A stretch of DNA of 64,000 nucleotides from contig JARGSG010000072.1 of NCBI GenBank assembly GCA_030374805.1, positions 186,001 through 250,000 on the forward strand. Reading direction: 5' to 3'. Numbering within the stretch: the stretch's first letter is position 1; each line of letters opens with the position of its first letter. Shown here piece by piece: positions 54,821 through 64,000 of the stretch. Made by a program: the position numbers and the translations under genes. A model generated the notes under the pieces. That model did no database searches. It had not been told where the DNA came from and saw only the letters and a program-made list of their open reading frames with translations. The DNA is from Gracilaria gracilis (lineage: Eukaryota > Rhodophyta > Florideophyceae > Gracilariales > Gracilariaceae).

Positions 54821-54933
54821 GACAATCCCTACGTAACAGAATGTATGGTATTTCGAGGAACGAAAAAGTCGGAACCCAAGCTACCAGGTATTAATGCAAC
54901 ACACTTTCCGCCAACCGCCGGTTGACAAGCATG

Positions 54934-55002
54934 TTATCACCCGTTAACTCGGGCAATATATTTCAGTCGGGCTGATATCACGCCCTCGTAGCCGGGTGAT
55001 AA
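54934..55002. repeat. Foldback element, right copy
   Basis: Mirror of 3677-3745 with intact TTATCACCCG/CGGGTGATAA ends. Confidence 0.55.
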
Positions 55003-55971
55003 AGTAACCTTAACTTAACTTAACATAACACTTATTCTTTTTAAAACTTCTATCTATGACATCTCCACAATTTACTCTGTAAGATAAATAATGATTCGGG
55101 CAACTGCCTCAGGGCCGATTGGGGTTGCGAATGGCTTTCGCGTGAGCCTTGATGCCGAAGCCATCCAATCACCATTAGTAGATATCTACAAAATCAGTAT
55201 TCGAAGCTAAACGCCTCGCCCACAAGTTTTCTTACTCGGATTGTGCCGTATAATACGTCAAATGGAGATCAAACACTCAATCGAATCCGCCGAGGATTTT
55301 ACGTATGTTTGTTTAAACTGTTTTCTTTACAAAAGTACTGGAGCTCTGAATGAGATTGCCAAATACAATCAAAGTTAGAACTTTGAACATACTCGTCAAT
55401 AAATGCAAGAGATGCCAGTCATATGCTCTCCACTTCGTGGGTGCAGTGCAGTCCATGTGTCTTTGCAACTACAGAGCCAACAAAAGCGCTGCTTCGGCAA
55501 GAGTGGAGAATACGATTAGCCGCTTTGTATCGAATCTGTTTTGAAATCAATAATTTTTCATTTTGAGGATGTGGTGGCTTTGCACTTTGTTCCTGCGGAG
55601 AAGTTTCTTTGCAAAGCAAGGACAATTTCACTTTGGAGGATTATTTCGCATTGAGTTGAAACTCCTACCAAGGGTAACTGTGACTGTTCCCTACAAACGT
55701 GAGTGTGTAGAACCAGGTTCTATGGGAAGACTGAAATACAAGGGTAGGAATGTTAGCTACTGCATTAGAAACTGCATTTTTCTTCTGATTCAAAATGTAA
55801 ACCGTTTTGTTTGTTTGGGAAGCGGCGAAGGTGGATGCGTGGCGCGTGGTCGTGCGGCCACGCAGCACACTCTCGCTCACTGCAAGCAAAGGCTGGCTGC
55901 GTTCGTGAAATTGTTTTTGATCTGCAGCTCGGTTGTGCGCGTGTTGGGAGTGAGGAGTGTGCACTCGTGTT

Positions 55972-56128
55972 GGGGAAGCGGCGTCCATGTGTGAAGACAA
56001 GCTGTCGCGCTGGTGTCGGAAAGCTCGGCGAAGAAGGGGCTCAGGCACCCAGCGAAAGCTCTGAGGTTCTTCCTCTGTGGCGCCTCGTTGGGGTTCGCAA
56101 GGACGGCGAGCACCTTTTTATTGGTGTT
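55972..56128 (-). repeat. Diverged Copia-type LTR fragment, right copy
   Basis: Mirror of 2551-2707. Confidence 0.62.
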
Positions 56129-56291
56129 CGGTGTGGAAAAGAGGTGTCCTTTCTTCTTCTCGGGATTGGTGGAGCTGAAACTTGAGATTCTTGGAGTGTT
56201 AAGTATTCCATCGAATATACGGGAGGGACAGCCTTTACTTCTTGCCGCTCACCCCTTACTTGCATGATGGTCTCGAGTCTCGATTGGCAAA

Positions 56292-56332
56292 GCTCTCGTA
56301 ACTTTACCGGGACGGTAAAGTTACGAGAGCTC
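56292..56332. repeat. Perfect 19-bp hairpin, right copy
   Basis: Mirror of 2347-2387, no change. Confidence 0.85.
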
Positions 56333-56656
56333 GTAATAGAGCCTTTGCGTGTGTGGCTGTGTCGATGCCAGCACTTCCGGTTTGTTCCTATTTGGCGTTT
56401 ACAGTACTTACAAGAAGAGGCTCAGCTTGACAACAACTCCGTTTGTGTTACTGTCCAGCAAAAATGGGTTCCGTCCTCGTAGCAGACATAATTTTTTTTT
56501 TTGGAACACCTACTGCACCATCTGTGCTCGTTTGGTGCACCTCAGATACAAACCGAAGCGTTCGGCTTCTAGACTTCTCCACATTGCCAGTCTACGTAAA
56601 TAATAAAAGTCGTACGCCAAGTGCTTCACTTCGCCCTTCCATGTTTCGTTGGCGCA

Positions 56657-56662
56657 TATAAA
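56657..56662 (+). promoter_or_regulatory. TATA box of right peroxidase
   Basis: TATAAA 83 bp before the preferred ATG at 56740. Confidence 0.6.
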
Positions 56663-56739
56663 CAGCCAGCTCTTCAGCTTATTCTGTTTCTACCCATGTG
56701 TTGAATCGTAGCTCCTTCCGCTTCAACGTTCCCTCAATC

Positions 56740-57654
56740 ATGGCACCTCCGCGAAGCCTGTTCGTCATACTCCATTTGGCATTCCTATTTCACGCAGCCA
56801 CCGCTACGTTTTCTGTCTCTGCAAATTTCCAACCTCCTCCAACCTGCTTCTCAAGCCACTGGAAGATTCGCAGACTTATCGAGAAGGGTATGAAGCGCGA
56901 TCCAGATCTAATTCCAGCGTTCTCTCGTGCTGCTTTTCATGATTGCATCACAGCCACCTCTTCAAAGCCAAAATCTGGATGCAATGGCAGTCTTCGTCTC
57001 GAGGACGAAATAACAAACATGGACAACGATGGCTTGCAACCCCCCATTGACCTTCTCCGAAAGCATCTGCCCACCATACGAAACCAGAAATGCGCATCGT
57101 TTGCAGATGGAATTCAGCTCGGAGCAGAAGTGGCTATGAAAGTTTCAGGCGGACCGAACGTTTTAGGAAGGCTGGTGAACAGTGCGCTTCCTCGTGTTGA
57201 CGTTGATGTTCCGGATACAGTCGATGGCGAACTTCCAAACGAGGATGATCCGTTCTCAAAACTCAAGGACTTTTATGCTCGAAAGGGATTCAACGTCAGG
57301 GAAATGGTAGTTTCTAACGTGGGTGGGCACGCTCTGGGAGCTTTCGAGGATGATGAAGACAACCAAGACAAGCCGTTTACTACAACGGAAACGAGTTTCA
57401 ACAATGACTATGCGGTGAATCTCGTGCAGAGGATCGACACCAACCAGAATCTTGAAGGATTTCACACTCTGAACAGTGACTTGGAGCTTCTGAATAATAC
57501 CGAGTCAGTGTTCTGGTTGAAGTACTACGCAGGCTATACCAGGATTGGATACAAGAAAGAGCTCGGAAAGTTGCGTTTGCTCGCTGATTATGGCAAATTT
57601 CTGATCAAGTTAGCTAGCTTAAAGGGTTCAACTCTACCTCACATTTCTAGCTAG
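56740..57654 (+). CDS. Secreted plant-type heme peroxidase (right-arm copy)
   Basis: A 304-aa enzyme, mirror of 1025-1939. The distal Arg/His (RAAFHDC, about residues 52-58) and proximal His (NVGGHALG, about residue 197) are intact. It has a signal peptide and no intron. An upstream Met at 56698 is in frame but only 36 nt from the TATA box. The two intact copies in opposite orientation would double dosage if the palindrome is real. Confidence 0.88.
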   Translation: MAPPRSLFVILHLAFLFHAATATFSVSANFQPPPTCFSSHWKIRRLIEKGMKRDPDLIPAFSRAAFHDCITATSSKPKSGCNGSLRLEDEITNMDNDGLQPPIDLLRKHLPTIRNQKCASFADGIQLGAEVAMKVSGGPNVLGRLVNSALPRVDVDVPDTVDGELPNEDDPFSKLKDFYARKGFNVREMVVSNVGGHALGAFEDDEDNQDKPFTTTETSFNNDYAVNLVQRIDTNQNLEGFHTLNSDLELLNNTESVFWLKYYAGYTRIGYKKELGKLRLLADYGKFLIKLASLKGSTLPHISS

Positions 57655-57738
57655 AAGGTGAAAATGATAATGCGCTGGAGTACATCGATACAGCAGTTTC
57701 AAATCTCACCTCAACGTGTGCTGCTCAAGTTTATCGGG

Positions 57739-57757
57739 ACCTCTGAATTTCAGAGGT
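57739..57757. repeat. Short palindromic insertion specific to the right arm
   Basis: ACCTCTGAATTTCAGAGGT, 9-bp arms, part of a 21-bp insertion relative to the left arm. Confidence 0.6.
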
Positions 57758-58710
57758 CAGAGTCTGAAATATGTTTACAGAGTTAGCCCATTAGAAACTG
57801 CATTTTTGTACTGTAAACATGTTTGTATGTTACCTTTACAGTACAACGCTTCATAAGGTCGCAGCTGCAAACGGATTAAACAGTGTTAATTAAAACTGCT
57901 AAATTTGCTTACTTCTGATTCACATTTTAAACCGTTTTGTTTGTTGCGGCGGCGCGTGCGCACGAGTCGTGCGGTCACGCATCACTCTCGCTGACGTGCC
58001 ACACGCATGCGCAGGGAACCATCCACGGGCTCCTCCACCACGTTGACAACGAGCTCAAGCTCGTTTTTACTTGTCAGAAGCATGACCTCTCCCAAGCGAT
58101 GGCGTATCGGAGCCCATCCGAGTGCAAGGCACGAAGGGCGTGTTCGCATGGTTGACCAGGCCGCTCCTGCAGAGTCGCACAATCCCTCTAGCATGATGGC
58201 AGTCGCATCCACTACATAGGAGAGAAACAATGCTATCACAAGTTTTATCGTATCCCTCCCCCCGTTCCGCCATTCATCGGCCCGTTTTCCTCCCTGACTT
58301 TTGAGTAGACAAAAGAGTGTCTCTTTCAGCATCGGCTGTGTTTGTATGTGTTGACTTGATTAACTCTCCACTTCCGGCTTCTGTGCTAGTAAACTAATCT
58401 AGCAACCAATAAAAAAGAGAGAGAGAGAGAGAGAGAGGGAACCCTCCAGCGGTGGCTCGCCAAGCTTGCCGAGGTCCGGGCACGTTGTGCAGTGAGGTGA
58501 GATAAATCTAGGACAGTTTTCGAGGCCCCTGCAGTTTCTCATCGCGGTTTTGACAACGGTAACTTTGCCTAAGTTTATCTATAGGATCTGAAATAAGAGG
58601 CACAACTTTTTTGCTAGGGATGAGTTGTCTACCTTACTCGTACTCTGTCTGCACTCGCTCGGAAACTGTGCTCGCGGTTTGGAACCATCGTTATGGTTGC
58701 ACGCTCTCCA
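57758..58710. other. Intergenic (right arm end)
   Basis: Mirror of 1-930 with a (GA)n tract at about 58417-58433. It carries the dispersed repeat (about 57772-57994) and the 12-bp hairpin. Confidence 0.5.
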
Positions 58711-58717
58711 CCAGTGA

Positions 58718-58723
58718 TATAAA
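58718..58723 (+). promoter_or_regulatory. TATA box of the GH6 gene
   Basis: TATAAA 69 bp before the ATG at 58787, just past the last base that can be paired with the left arm. Confidence 0.55.
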
Positions 58724-58786
58724 TGACTACCCCGTATCAGTTGGTAAACAAACGACCAACGCTTCACCTTCTTCAGGTAAGCAAAC

Positions 58787-60054
58787 ATGGTTACTCAAGC
58801 GCTTGTGCTTGCGCTCGTGCTTGTCAGCCTCTCTCAGACGCAAGCCCATTCCATCCCCTTCAAAGACCGCGCACTGTAAGTCAACCCCGGTTACCGACAG
58901 AAAGTGCTGCGCACCATTCTCACTTCCTCTCCGGCCGATCGAAAGCTGCTCAAGCCGCTGCTCTCTGTGCCCACTGCGTTTCCGGTCGACAGACGAATAG
59001 TAACCGACCCATCCAACACCTCCGATGTATCGAGTGTCATCGACGCGCTTACGAACGCAACGTCGCAACAACCCGTGCCAATTGTCACTTTTGCCGTGTA
59101 CAACATTCCAAACCGTGACTGCTCGGCTGAAGCGGCCTCCGGCGAGATCTGCTGCTTCAGGCGCCAAGACGGCACATGCAACTTTGATTCACCTTCATGC
59201 AACGGTGGGTATGCCGAGTACCGAACTGCTTACATCGATGTAATGGCAAAGACGGTCGCCGAGTTCTGCGACAAGGTGTCCATGGCGTTCATCATCGAGC
59301 CTGACTCGCTGCCCAACTTGGTGACCAACATGGATAACCCCAGGTGCGCCGTGGACGGCTCACAGTTCAGCATACGAAACGGAATTCGTTACGCCGTGAA
59401 TGCGATGGCTTCGGCATGCAGCTCCGCTTCCATTTACGTTGATGCCGCACACGGGGGATGGCTTGGGTGGGGGTCCAACGCGGAGTTTTGTGAAGGAGAT
59501 TGCCCCAATCAACATTGCGCACAATATTTGGCTTCTCGGTGAACGTGGCCAACTACCAACCGCTGGGCACTCGGTGCCCTCGAGTGGGTTTCTGCGAGGA
59601 CGGTGAACACGCTGCACACCCGTGCTGTATGGTCGACCCTTGCGACTTTGGCGAGTCAAACAGCGGCTTCACGGAGCTCACCTACGTGTAGCTGCTCAAC
59701 ACGCAGCTGCGCAGCGTCATCGCCGGCTTCACGCCGCCTTTCGTGATCGACACGGCGCGCCACGGCGCGGAAAACGCCAGGATCAAGTGCGCCAACTGGT
59801 GCAACGCGCGCGGCGCGGGCATTGGGACGTTCCCGACGGCTGACATGGCCGATGAAAAGTTGATCGACGCGTACCTGTGGGTCAAGCCGCCTGGCGAGAG
59901 AGTGACGGTTGTACGCGAGTGCTGCCTGACGGTGGGCTGTGTTGACGCTTTGACACGTCTTGTGAATCGGAGGATAGCATTGGATCGTTGGACGGGGAAC
60001 CACGTGCACCTGATTGGGGACAGCTGTTTGAAATCAGCTGAGACTTCTGGTTAG
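58787..60054 (+). pseudogene. Glycoside hydrolase family 6 (cellobiohydrolase/endoglucanase) pseudogene
   Basis: It begins with a signal peptide (MVTQALVLALVLVSLSQTQA). Conserved GH6 sites are readable: YNIPNRDCSA with its Asp, the proton donor region FIIEPDSLPNLV, YVDAAHGGWLGW, FVIDTARHG and WVKPPGE followed in another frame by SDGC. At least five lesions disrupt it: TAA at codon 31 where family members have Tyr-Val-Asn-Pro, frame changes near 59482 and 59522, TAG at 59689-59691, and another frame change near 59895. GH6 enzymes cut beta-1,4-glucan, releasing cellobiose or shorter chains. With this many lesions it is dead unless the assembly is poor here. A mirrored copy may lie left of base 1. 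Confidence 0.9.
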
Positions 60055-61431
60055 GAACAGCGCGCGCTGACGGCGACTTTGACTGCGACTGCGATGGGCG
60101 CGCGTGGAACAAATGAGCTCTATTAGTAGAGGCGCATTGAGACCTGCACACCATATGTGTAGTACGCTACGAGTGTCTCGGTTCCGCCAGTAAAGGACCG
60201 AAGACCAAGCCAAGTTGGATATCTGTTCTCTCCAGCAAGGGTAACCCTCGTCGCGTTGATTCTTACGTTCAAGTGACCGTATCTACGAAGGTAAAGCCTC
60301 TCTCATACAGAATACACTGTAAAGGTTATCCTCCCCGCCAGCGAGGCGGCGCCTTGTTGGACACGTATTTACCCACATTTGGGCGCCGCAAAACTTTTGC
60401 AGCAAAACTGTGCATGAAGCCCGACACACGTGTGCCACGCATCAGCGTGGCGTTTGCTGCGCGACTCTTATTCGAGGGCATCCAATCTGCGCCGCTGCGC
60501 GCGCCTTGACGTAAGCTTCACAAGGCATACCCTTGTAGATAGATCGGAACGCGACGAAGGTAAATTACCTTCCGTTGTTTCAGTACGTCAACACTCAAAA
60601 GAGTACTCAGCTATTGACAACAATCGGTTGTTTAATGCCATGAGCTATCGCCTCTATTGAGTAATCGAGATTCATCTCCACCTGAATCGAACGCCTTCTA
60701 ACATGCTGCTCCCATCATCATGATGAGAGCCCTACAACACGTTCACAATGTGAACTTCACACGTTCCTGCAGTGGTAATACAATCTTGCATTAGGGAGAA
60801 GACATGCTCATGGGGAGTGTACAGTCGCAATAAACCGACAACCGGCTTAGAACGTTTCGGAGACTGGAACTGATTCGCAGACAACATAGAGCGCCCAATG
60901 CGCCCTTCGTTCAAGTCTGAGGTAATTCCGACTTACATCTGGGGCTCCATATTCATCTTGTCCGCCCTATCTCGACCGCCTCACTAGCCCATTACGTTGT
61001 GTATCATACGCATGTGGAAGTTTACTTTGTTCACTTGCATTAGCTTGCTGAGCAAGATGTGGGAAATACGGTACCCTGCACAGCAGAGGAGAATTATTCG
61101 TGTATTGCTAACCAGCAATGAAACGCTCGCATCGGCAGTTCATCGATGATGAGCAAGTCGAGCAAGTATCAGAATCACGTGTCATAGCGCACAGATTAGT
61201 AGTGTGCACGAGTGTGGGCGACGGCGAGACGGTGATGTGGTACGTAATTTTAGTTGTGGTTGGTTGATGATGTTTTTGTCCTCGCTATTTGCGTGATGGT
61301 CATCATGATGATGGTAGCTTTGATAACTGGGATATCAGAGAGCACACATATGACAGCCACGCTTCCTAACAAAAGAACAACAATTGCGTCTGAATCATCT
61401 CATCACAACTTAGGTCCCTCTTCAACACTCC
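60055..61431. other. Intergenic, nothing convincing
   Basis: Short frames only (for example 60273-60509). The plus-strand Pro/His/Arg frame at 61254-61586 is the shadow of the glycine tail of the neighbouring gene. Confidence 0.5.
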
Positions 61432-62412
61432 TCAACCGCCACCACCCCCGCCTCCGCCACATCCGCCTCCGCCTCCACCTCCACCTCCACCTCCGAATCC
61501 ACCTCCACCTCCGAATCCGCCTCCACCTCCGAATCCGCCTCGAACGCCCCCTCCATGTCCCAGACCTAGGAGAAGACATACAATAAACATCAGCATAAAT
61601 CCACCGACAGCAAGCAAAAAGATAATAAGTGGGTTAGAAAATCCACTTGAGTCGGAAGATGTATCTGCATTGAAGGGACCGTCAGAAAAGCATTGAAGCG
61701 CCGTGGGGCATAGTGCTGTACCTCGCTCAGCAACAAGAACGTCTACAGATGTCCCAGTCGTAAACACGTCTTCCCACAGAATGATTGTCATATTGTCCGG
61801 CGAGGAAGCAAGAACTTGACCACCTGACGCTGACGTTACGCCGAACGATGCGTTGCTATTGGCAGTGATAAAAGAAACTCTCATTTTGTCGAAAGTCTGT
61901 TGCCACGAACCAGTTCGCCATCGTATGACATTTTCATTCTCGAAAGCCGGTGGCGCAGTAGTTGAGTCTTCACATGTGGTGGTAAATTTAGCCACGCCAG
62001 GATCCAGAATGTATTGCACCGTGAACAGAACAGATTGATTCTGTTGCCGAGTAGGAAGTTTCACCAGCACTTCGTTTTTCCCGGGTTCAGAAAGAAGGCG
62101 ACTGGCTTGGAAGATGGTAGTGTTCTCACGCCTAGCAAGAACGTTTTTAGCAACTTGCTGTCCTTCAATTAGAGGAATGCGCCGAAACGCATCGCGCCCA
62201 GTAGTGTAGGGAAAAAGATATCTCTCTGTGATGGTTGCGCTGCAGTTGGCATTACGAACGACCGTGATGTCAACCTCACACAAGAATTGCGGCGACTGAG
62301 ATTGGTTCTGCGGTGGAGCTCTATTGCATCGTAAGGTTGAGGTTTGCGCTCGAGAACTGTGTATGCACAGAAGAGAGAGAACGAACGCATGCACGAGGAG
62401 GATTCGTTTCAT
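61432..62412 (-). CDS. DUF2207-like secreted/membrane protein with glycine-rich tail
   Basis: About 326 aa from the ATG at 62412, chosen because it starts a good signal peptide (MKRILLVHAFVLSLLCIHSS); the frame stays open to 62481. Layout: signal peptide, an extracellular beta-type domain of about 230 residues containing TITERYLFPYTT and FRRIPL, one membrane helix (about 259-282, PLIIFLLAVGGFMLMFIVC), then a tail of some 40 residues that is almost all glycine with Phe and one Cys. This order matches the DUF2207 family of predicted membrane proteins, whose glycine-rich ends are typical; family membership is inference and the function is unknown. It ends with TGA. The single gene lies outside the palindrome. 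Confidence 0.72.
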   Translation of the reverse strand: MKRILLVHAFVLSLLCIHSSRAQTSTLRCNRAPPQNQSQSPQFLCEVDITVVRNANCSATITERYLFPYTTGRDAFRRIPLIEGQQVAKNVLARRENTTIFQASRLLSEPGKNEVLVKLPTRQQNQSVLFTVQYILDPGVAKFTTTCEDSTTAPPAFENENVIRWRTGSWQQTFDKMRVSFITANSNASFGVTSASGGQVLASSPDNMTIILWEDVFTTGTSVDVLVAERGTALCPTALQCFSDGPFNADTSSDSSGFSNPLIIFLLAVGGFMLMFIVCLLLGLGHGGGVRGGFGGGGGFGGGGGFGGGGGGGGGGGCGGGGGGGG

Positions 62413-62567
62413 GTTGCATGTGAGGTTGAGAAGCAGAAGGAAAAACAAACAAGATTGGGGGTGATATTGTATTACAGGCAAGACGACCTAGAAATCTTAA
62501 CGGCATACTTTGTGTTGTTGTAATAACAACAACTCTGTAGTTACTGGTCCAGAGGAAGCATTGCAAT

Positions 62568-62574
62568 TATTTAT
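62568..62574 (-). promoter_or_regulatory. TATA-like box of the glycine-tailed gene
   Basis: ATAAATA on the minus strand, about 155 bp before the ATG. Confidence 0.4.
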
Positions 62575-62599
62575 GGCCACTTCTGGGCCTAAGTCCCTT

Positions 62600-64000
62600 T
62601 GGGTAGAATATGCCATGTAGTAAAGTACCTGGGATTCCGGCTGGGTTTCGTGACGCCTCATGGCTACACAGAACGACCGTTTTATATGTACGAGTTATCT
62701 TGAAAAACGGAGATAACCAGGCGACGAGACAGCTGAATTTGGGCCCGAGCCGAAGGCGAGGGACCATTTAGCTGTCAATCGACCCGTTATTCACGTGTTT
62801 GTGGATAAAAATTGCTTATCGAAGGCTGCAAGTGACTCTGATAAGAACAAATTGCGTCCTTTCATTTGGAAAAGTTTATTCAAGTGGCGCAGAGTCCCCG
62901 TGTAGAGAGTGATAAGCATGGACCGCTGCGTCATCATGTTCGCTGCAGTTTGATAAGAATTAGGATCTCAAGTTCAGGGTTCATGCCCAGCTGTGCTCAC
63001 TTCTCCCCATGGTCACATCACAGGATTGTGAGAAATTGATCGCAATAGGGCTGGGGAAGTTTCAACATTCTAAATCAAAATAGATTTGAAGCAACGCAAC
63101 GATCAAGTACCAAATAAACTTATCTAGCGTTGGCTAAAGTGAGCAATCTTTATATCTAAATCAATTGCTCTTGTATAACACAGGATCATTTACGCTTTGA
63201 AAATAGAAACAAACTATAATAGGAAAAAACTTATGTTGAACAGAATATGAGTACCACAGGAACTACGTTAGCATCCAAAACAAAAAAATAAAAACTAAAG
63301 CTTTCAAGGTGAAAGCCAAAATAGCACAACTGCTTGGTTTTGTAGGCCTATAGAGTTGTAGCGCTTGCACGTGTTTAACAATAAATAAGTTCTTGTCATA
63401 TAAAGAGAATATTTATAATGAAGAACACCAGGCCTGCAGAACACTGAAGGGTTGAACTCTCGTTGATGTTCTGAATAGTATTAAGATGCCATGCAGAGAT
63501 ATAACGTATTTTGAGAAGAGCCTGTTCCATCTTTAGTACTATCTGTGTAAACATTACGAAACGAATAGAAACATATTCCATGAAGTCACAATGGTGTCTG
63601 AATGTATTACTTAGAACAAAGAAATGACGGATTCGTCAATACAGAGTTTCATGGCGAGCTAGAGTGTTCTACGATCGAAGCTCTTAGATGGCCCGGAAAT
63701 AGACTCGGACAACTCTTTTGATACTGGTCAGTGCTGGAGCATCTACGTTTGGCATTCATACTCTCTTCCGAACCAAGGTGTGAAAAGATTTGGACGAGCC
63801 TACACTGTTCAGAGCTGCCTCTTCGTTCTTCTGTGTCTCCCATGTCATCGTATGGGCATGAGTAGTACGAAATGAGTAGTAGGCAGAATGCTTTTGAACA
63901 TACGAACTAGAAATTTGCAAAGCACGCTTCCCAGAGCACGCTTTACCAAAAGAAAATTCGGGAAGCTCCTTGAGCTCTTCTACATAATACTAATAGTGTG
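62600..64000. other. Intergenic, nothing recognised
   Basis: AT-rich, only short frames on both strands, no RNA gene or repeat recognised. Confidence 0.5.

Larger units (their letters stand above)
54826..56656. other. Intergenic with repeat relics (right arm)
   Basis: Mirror of 2023-3853. It holds the foldback, the diverged LTR and the 19-bp hairpin; no supported gene. Confidence 0.5.
1..58710. repeat. Giant imperfect palindrome (inverted duplication), left arm open at window edge
   Basis: Bases 1-37181 reappear as the reverse complement in 37445-58710. Paired coordinates add up to a constant that changes only at indels: 58679 at the peroxidase, 65539 at the secreted orphan, 67267 at the 140-aa gene, about 74626-74653 in the central Gypsy element. 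Base 1 pairs with about 58710, so the left arm continues outside the window. Most aligned stretches differ by only scattered substitutions and 1-nt indels. The arm lengths differ (37.2 versus 21.3 kb) because of three large indels of 6860, 1725 and about 7379 bp. It may be a real inverted duplication or a head-to-head haplotype join made by assembly; the sequence alone cannot decide. Confidence 0.95.

Noticed and set aside
1-58710. Missed-adapter long-read artefact as the only explanation of the palindrome
   Set aside because: Such an artefact would give two copies of the same molecule, but the arms differ by 6860, 1725 and 7379 bp with clean biological breakpoints. A haplotype join is still open.
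61254-61586. Plus-strand His/Arg/Leu repeat frame
   Set aside because: It is the complement of the glycine tail of the gene at 61432-62412.

Overview
The window is eukaryotic nuclear DNA, intron-poor and crowded with LTR retrotransposons. Host genes are single long ORFs with N-terminal signal peptides and TATA boxes about 70-160 bp before the chosen ATG. The host products are a secreted heme peroxidase, a GH6 cellulase relic, a membrane protein with a glycine-rich tail and several secreted orphans. There is no bacterial operon, CRISPR array or phage. The lineage cannot be fixed from the sequence alone. An intron-poor alga (for example a red alga) or an oomycete-like protist would fit; this is inference.

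The dominant feature is a very large imperfect palindrome. Bases 1-37181 reappear as the reverse complement in 37445-58710, around an unpaired 263-bp centre (37182-37444). The left arm runs off the window. Matching host genes therefore occur twice in mirror order: heme peroxidase (1025-1939 and 56740-57654), a 307-aa secreted orphan (11311-12237 frameshifted, 53305-54228 intact), an Asp/Gly-rich secreted protein (14291-15254, right copy decapitated) and a 140-aa secreted protein (16316-16738 and 50529-50951). The arms differ at three large places. The left arm has a complete Copia element where the right has a solo LTR with the same target duplication. The right arm lacks 1725 bp at the Asp-rich gene. 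The left arm has 7379 bp more between two copies of a 278-bp repeat, including a young Gypsy element. The palindrome is either a real inverted duplication or two haplotypes joined head to head by assembly.

Three LTR retrotransposon types can be delimited: a Copia element on the minus strand (3859-11027, 309-bp LTRs, TSD TTGTC); an integrase-less Gypsy element on the minus strand (17981-23984, 843/844-bp LTRs, TSD GTAAG); and a chromodomain Gypsy element present in both arms (25881-37444 and inverted 37445-48772), whose 3' LTRs meet at the centre of the palindrome.

The most unusual signal is that two unrelated elements, the Copia and the chromodomain Gypsy, each carry a long ORF on the antisense strand between pol and the 3' LTR, running away from that LTR towards the end of pol. 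The Copia antisense ORF (472 aa) is intact although gag and pol are broken, and has a plausible Cys-His-Asp peptidase triad. The Gypsy antisense frame (about 1020 codons) is interrupted by one TAA that lies inside a 36-nt GT...AG segment whose removal would keep the frame.

Beyond the palindrome (58711-64000) lie a GH6 cellulase pseudogene, a DUF2207-like glycine-tailed membrane protein and about 1.4 kb with no recognisable gene.
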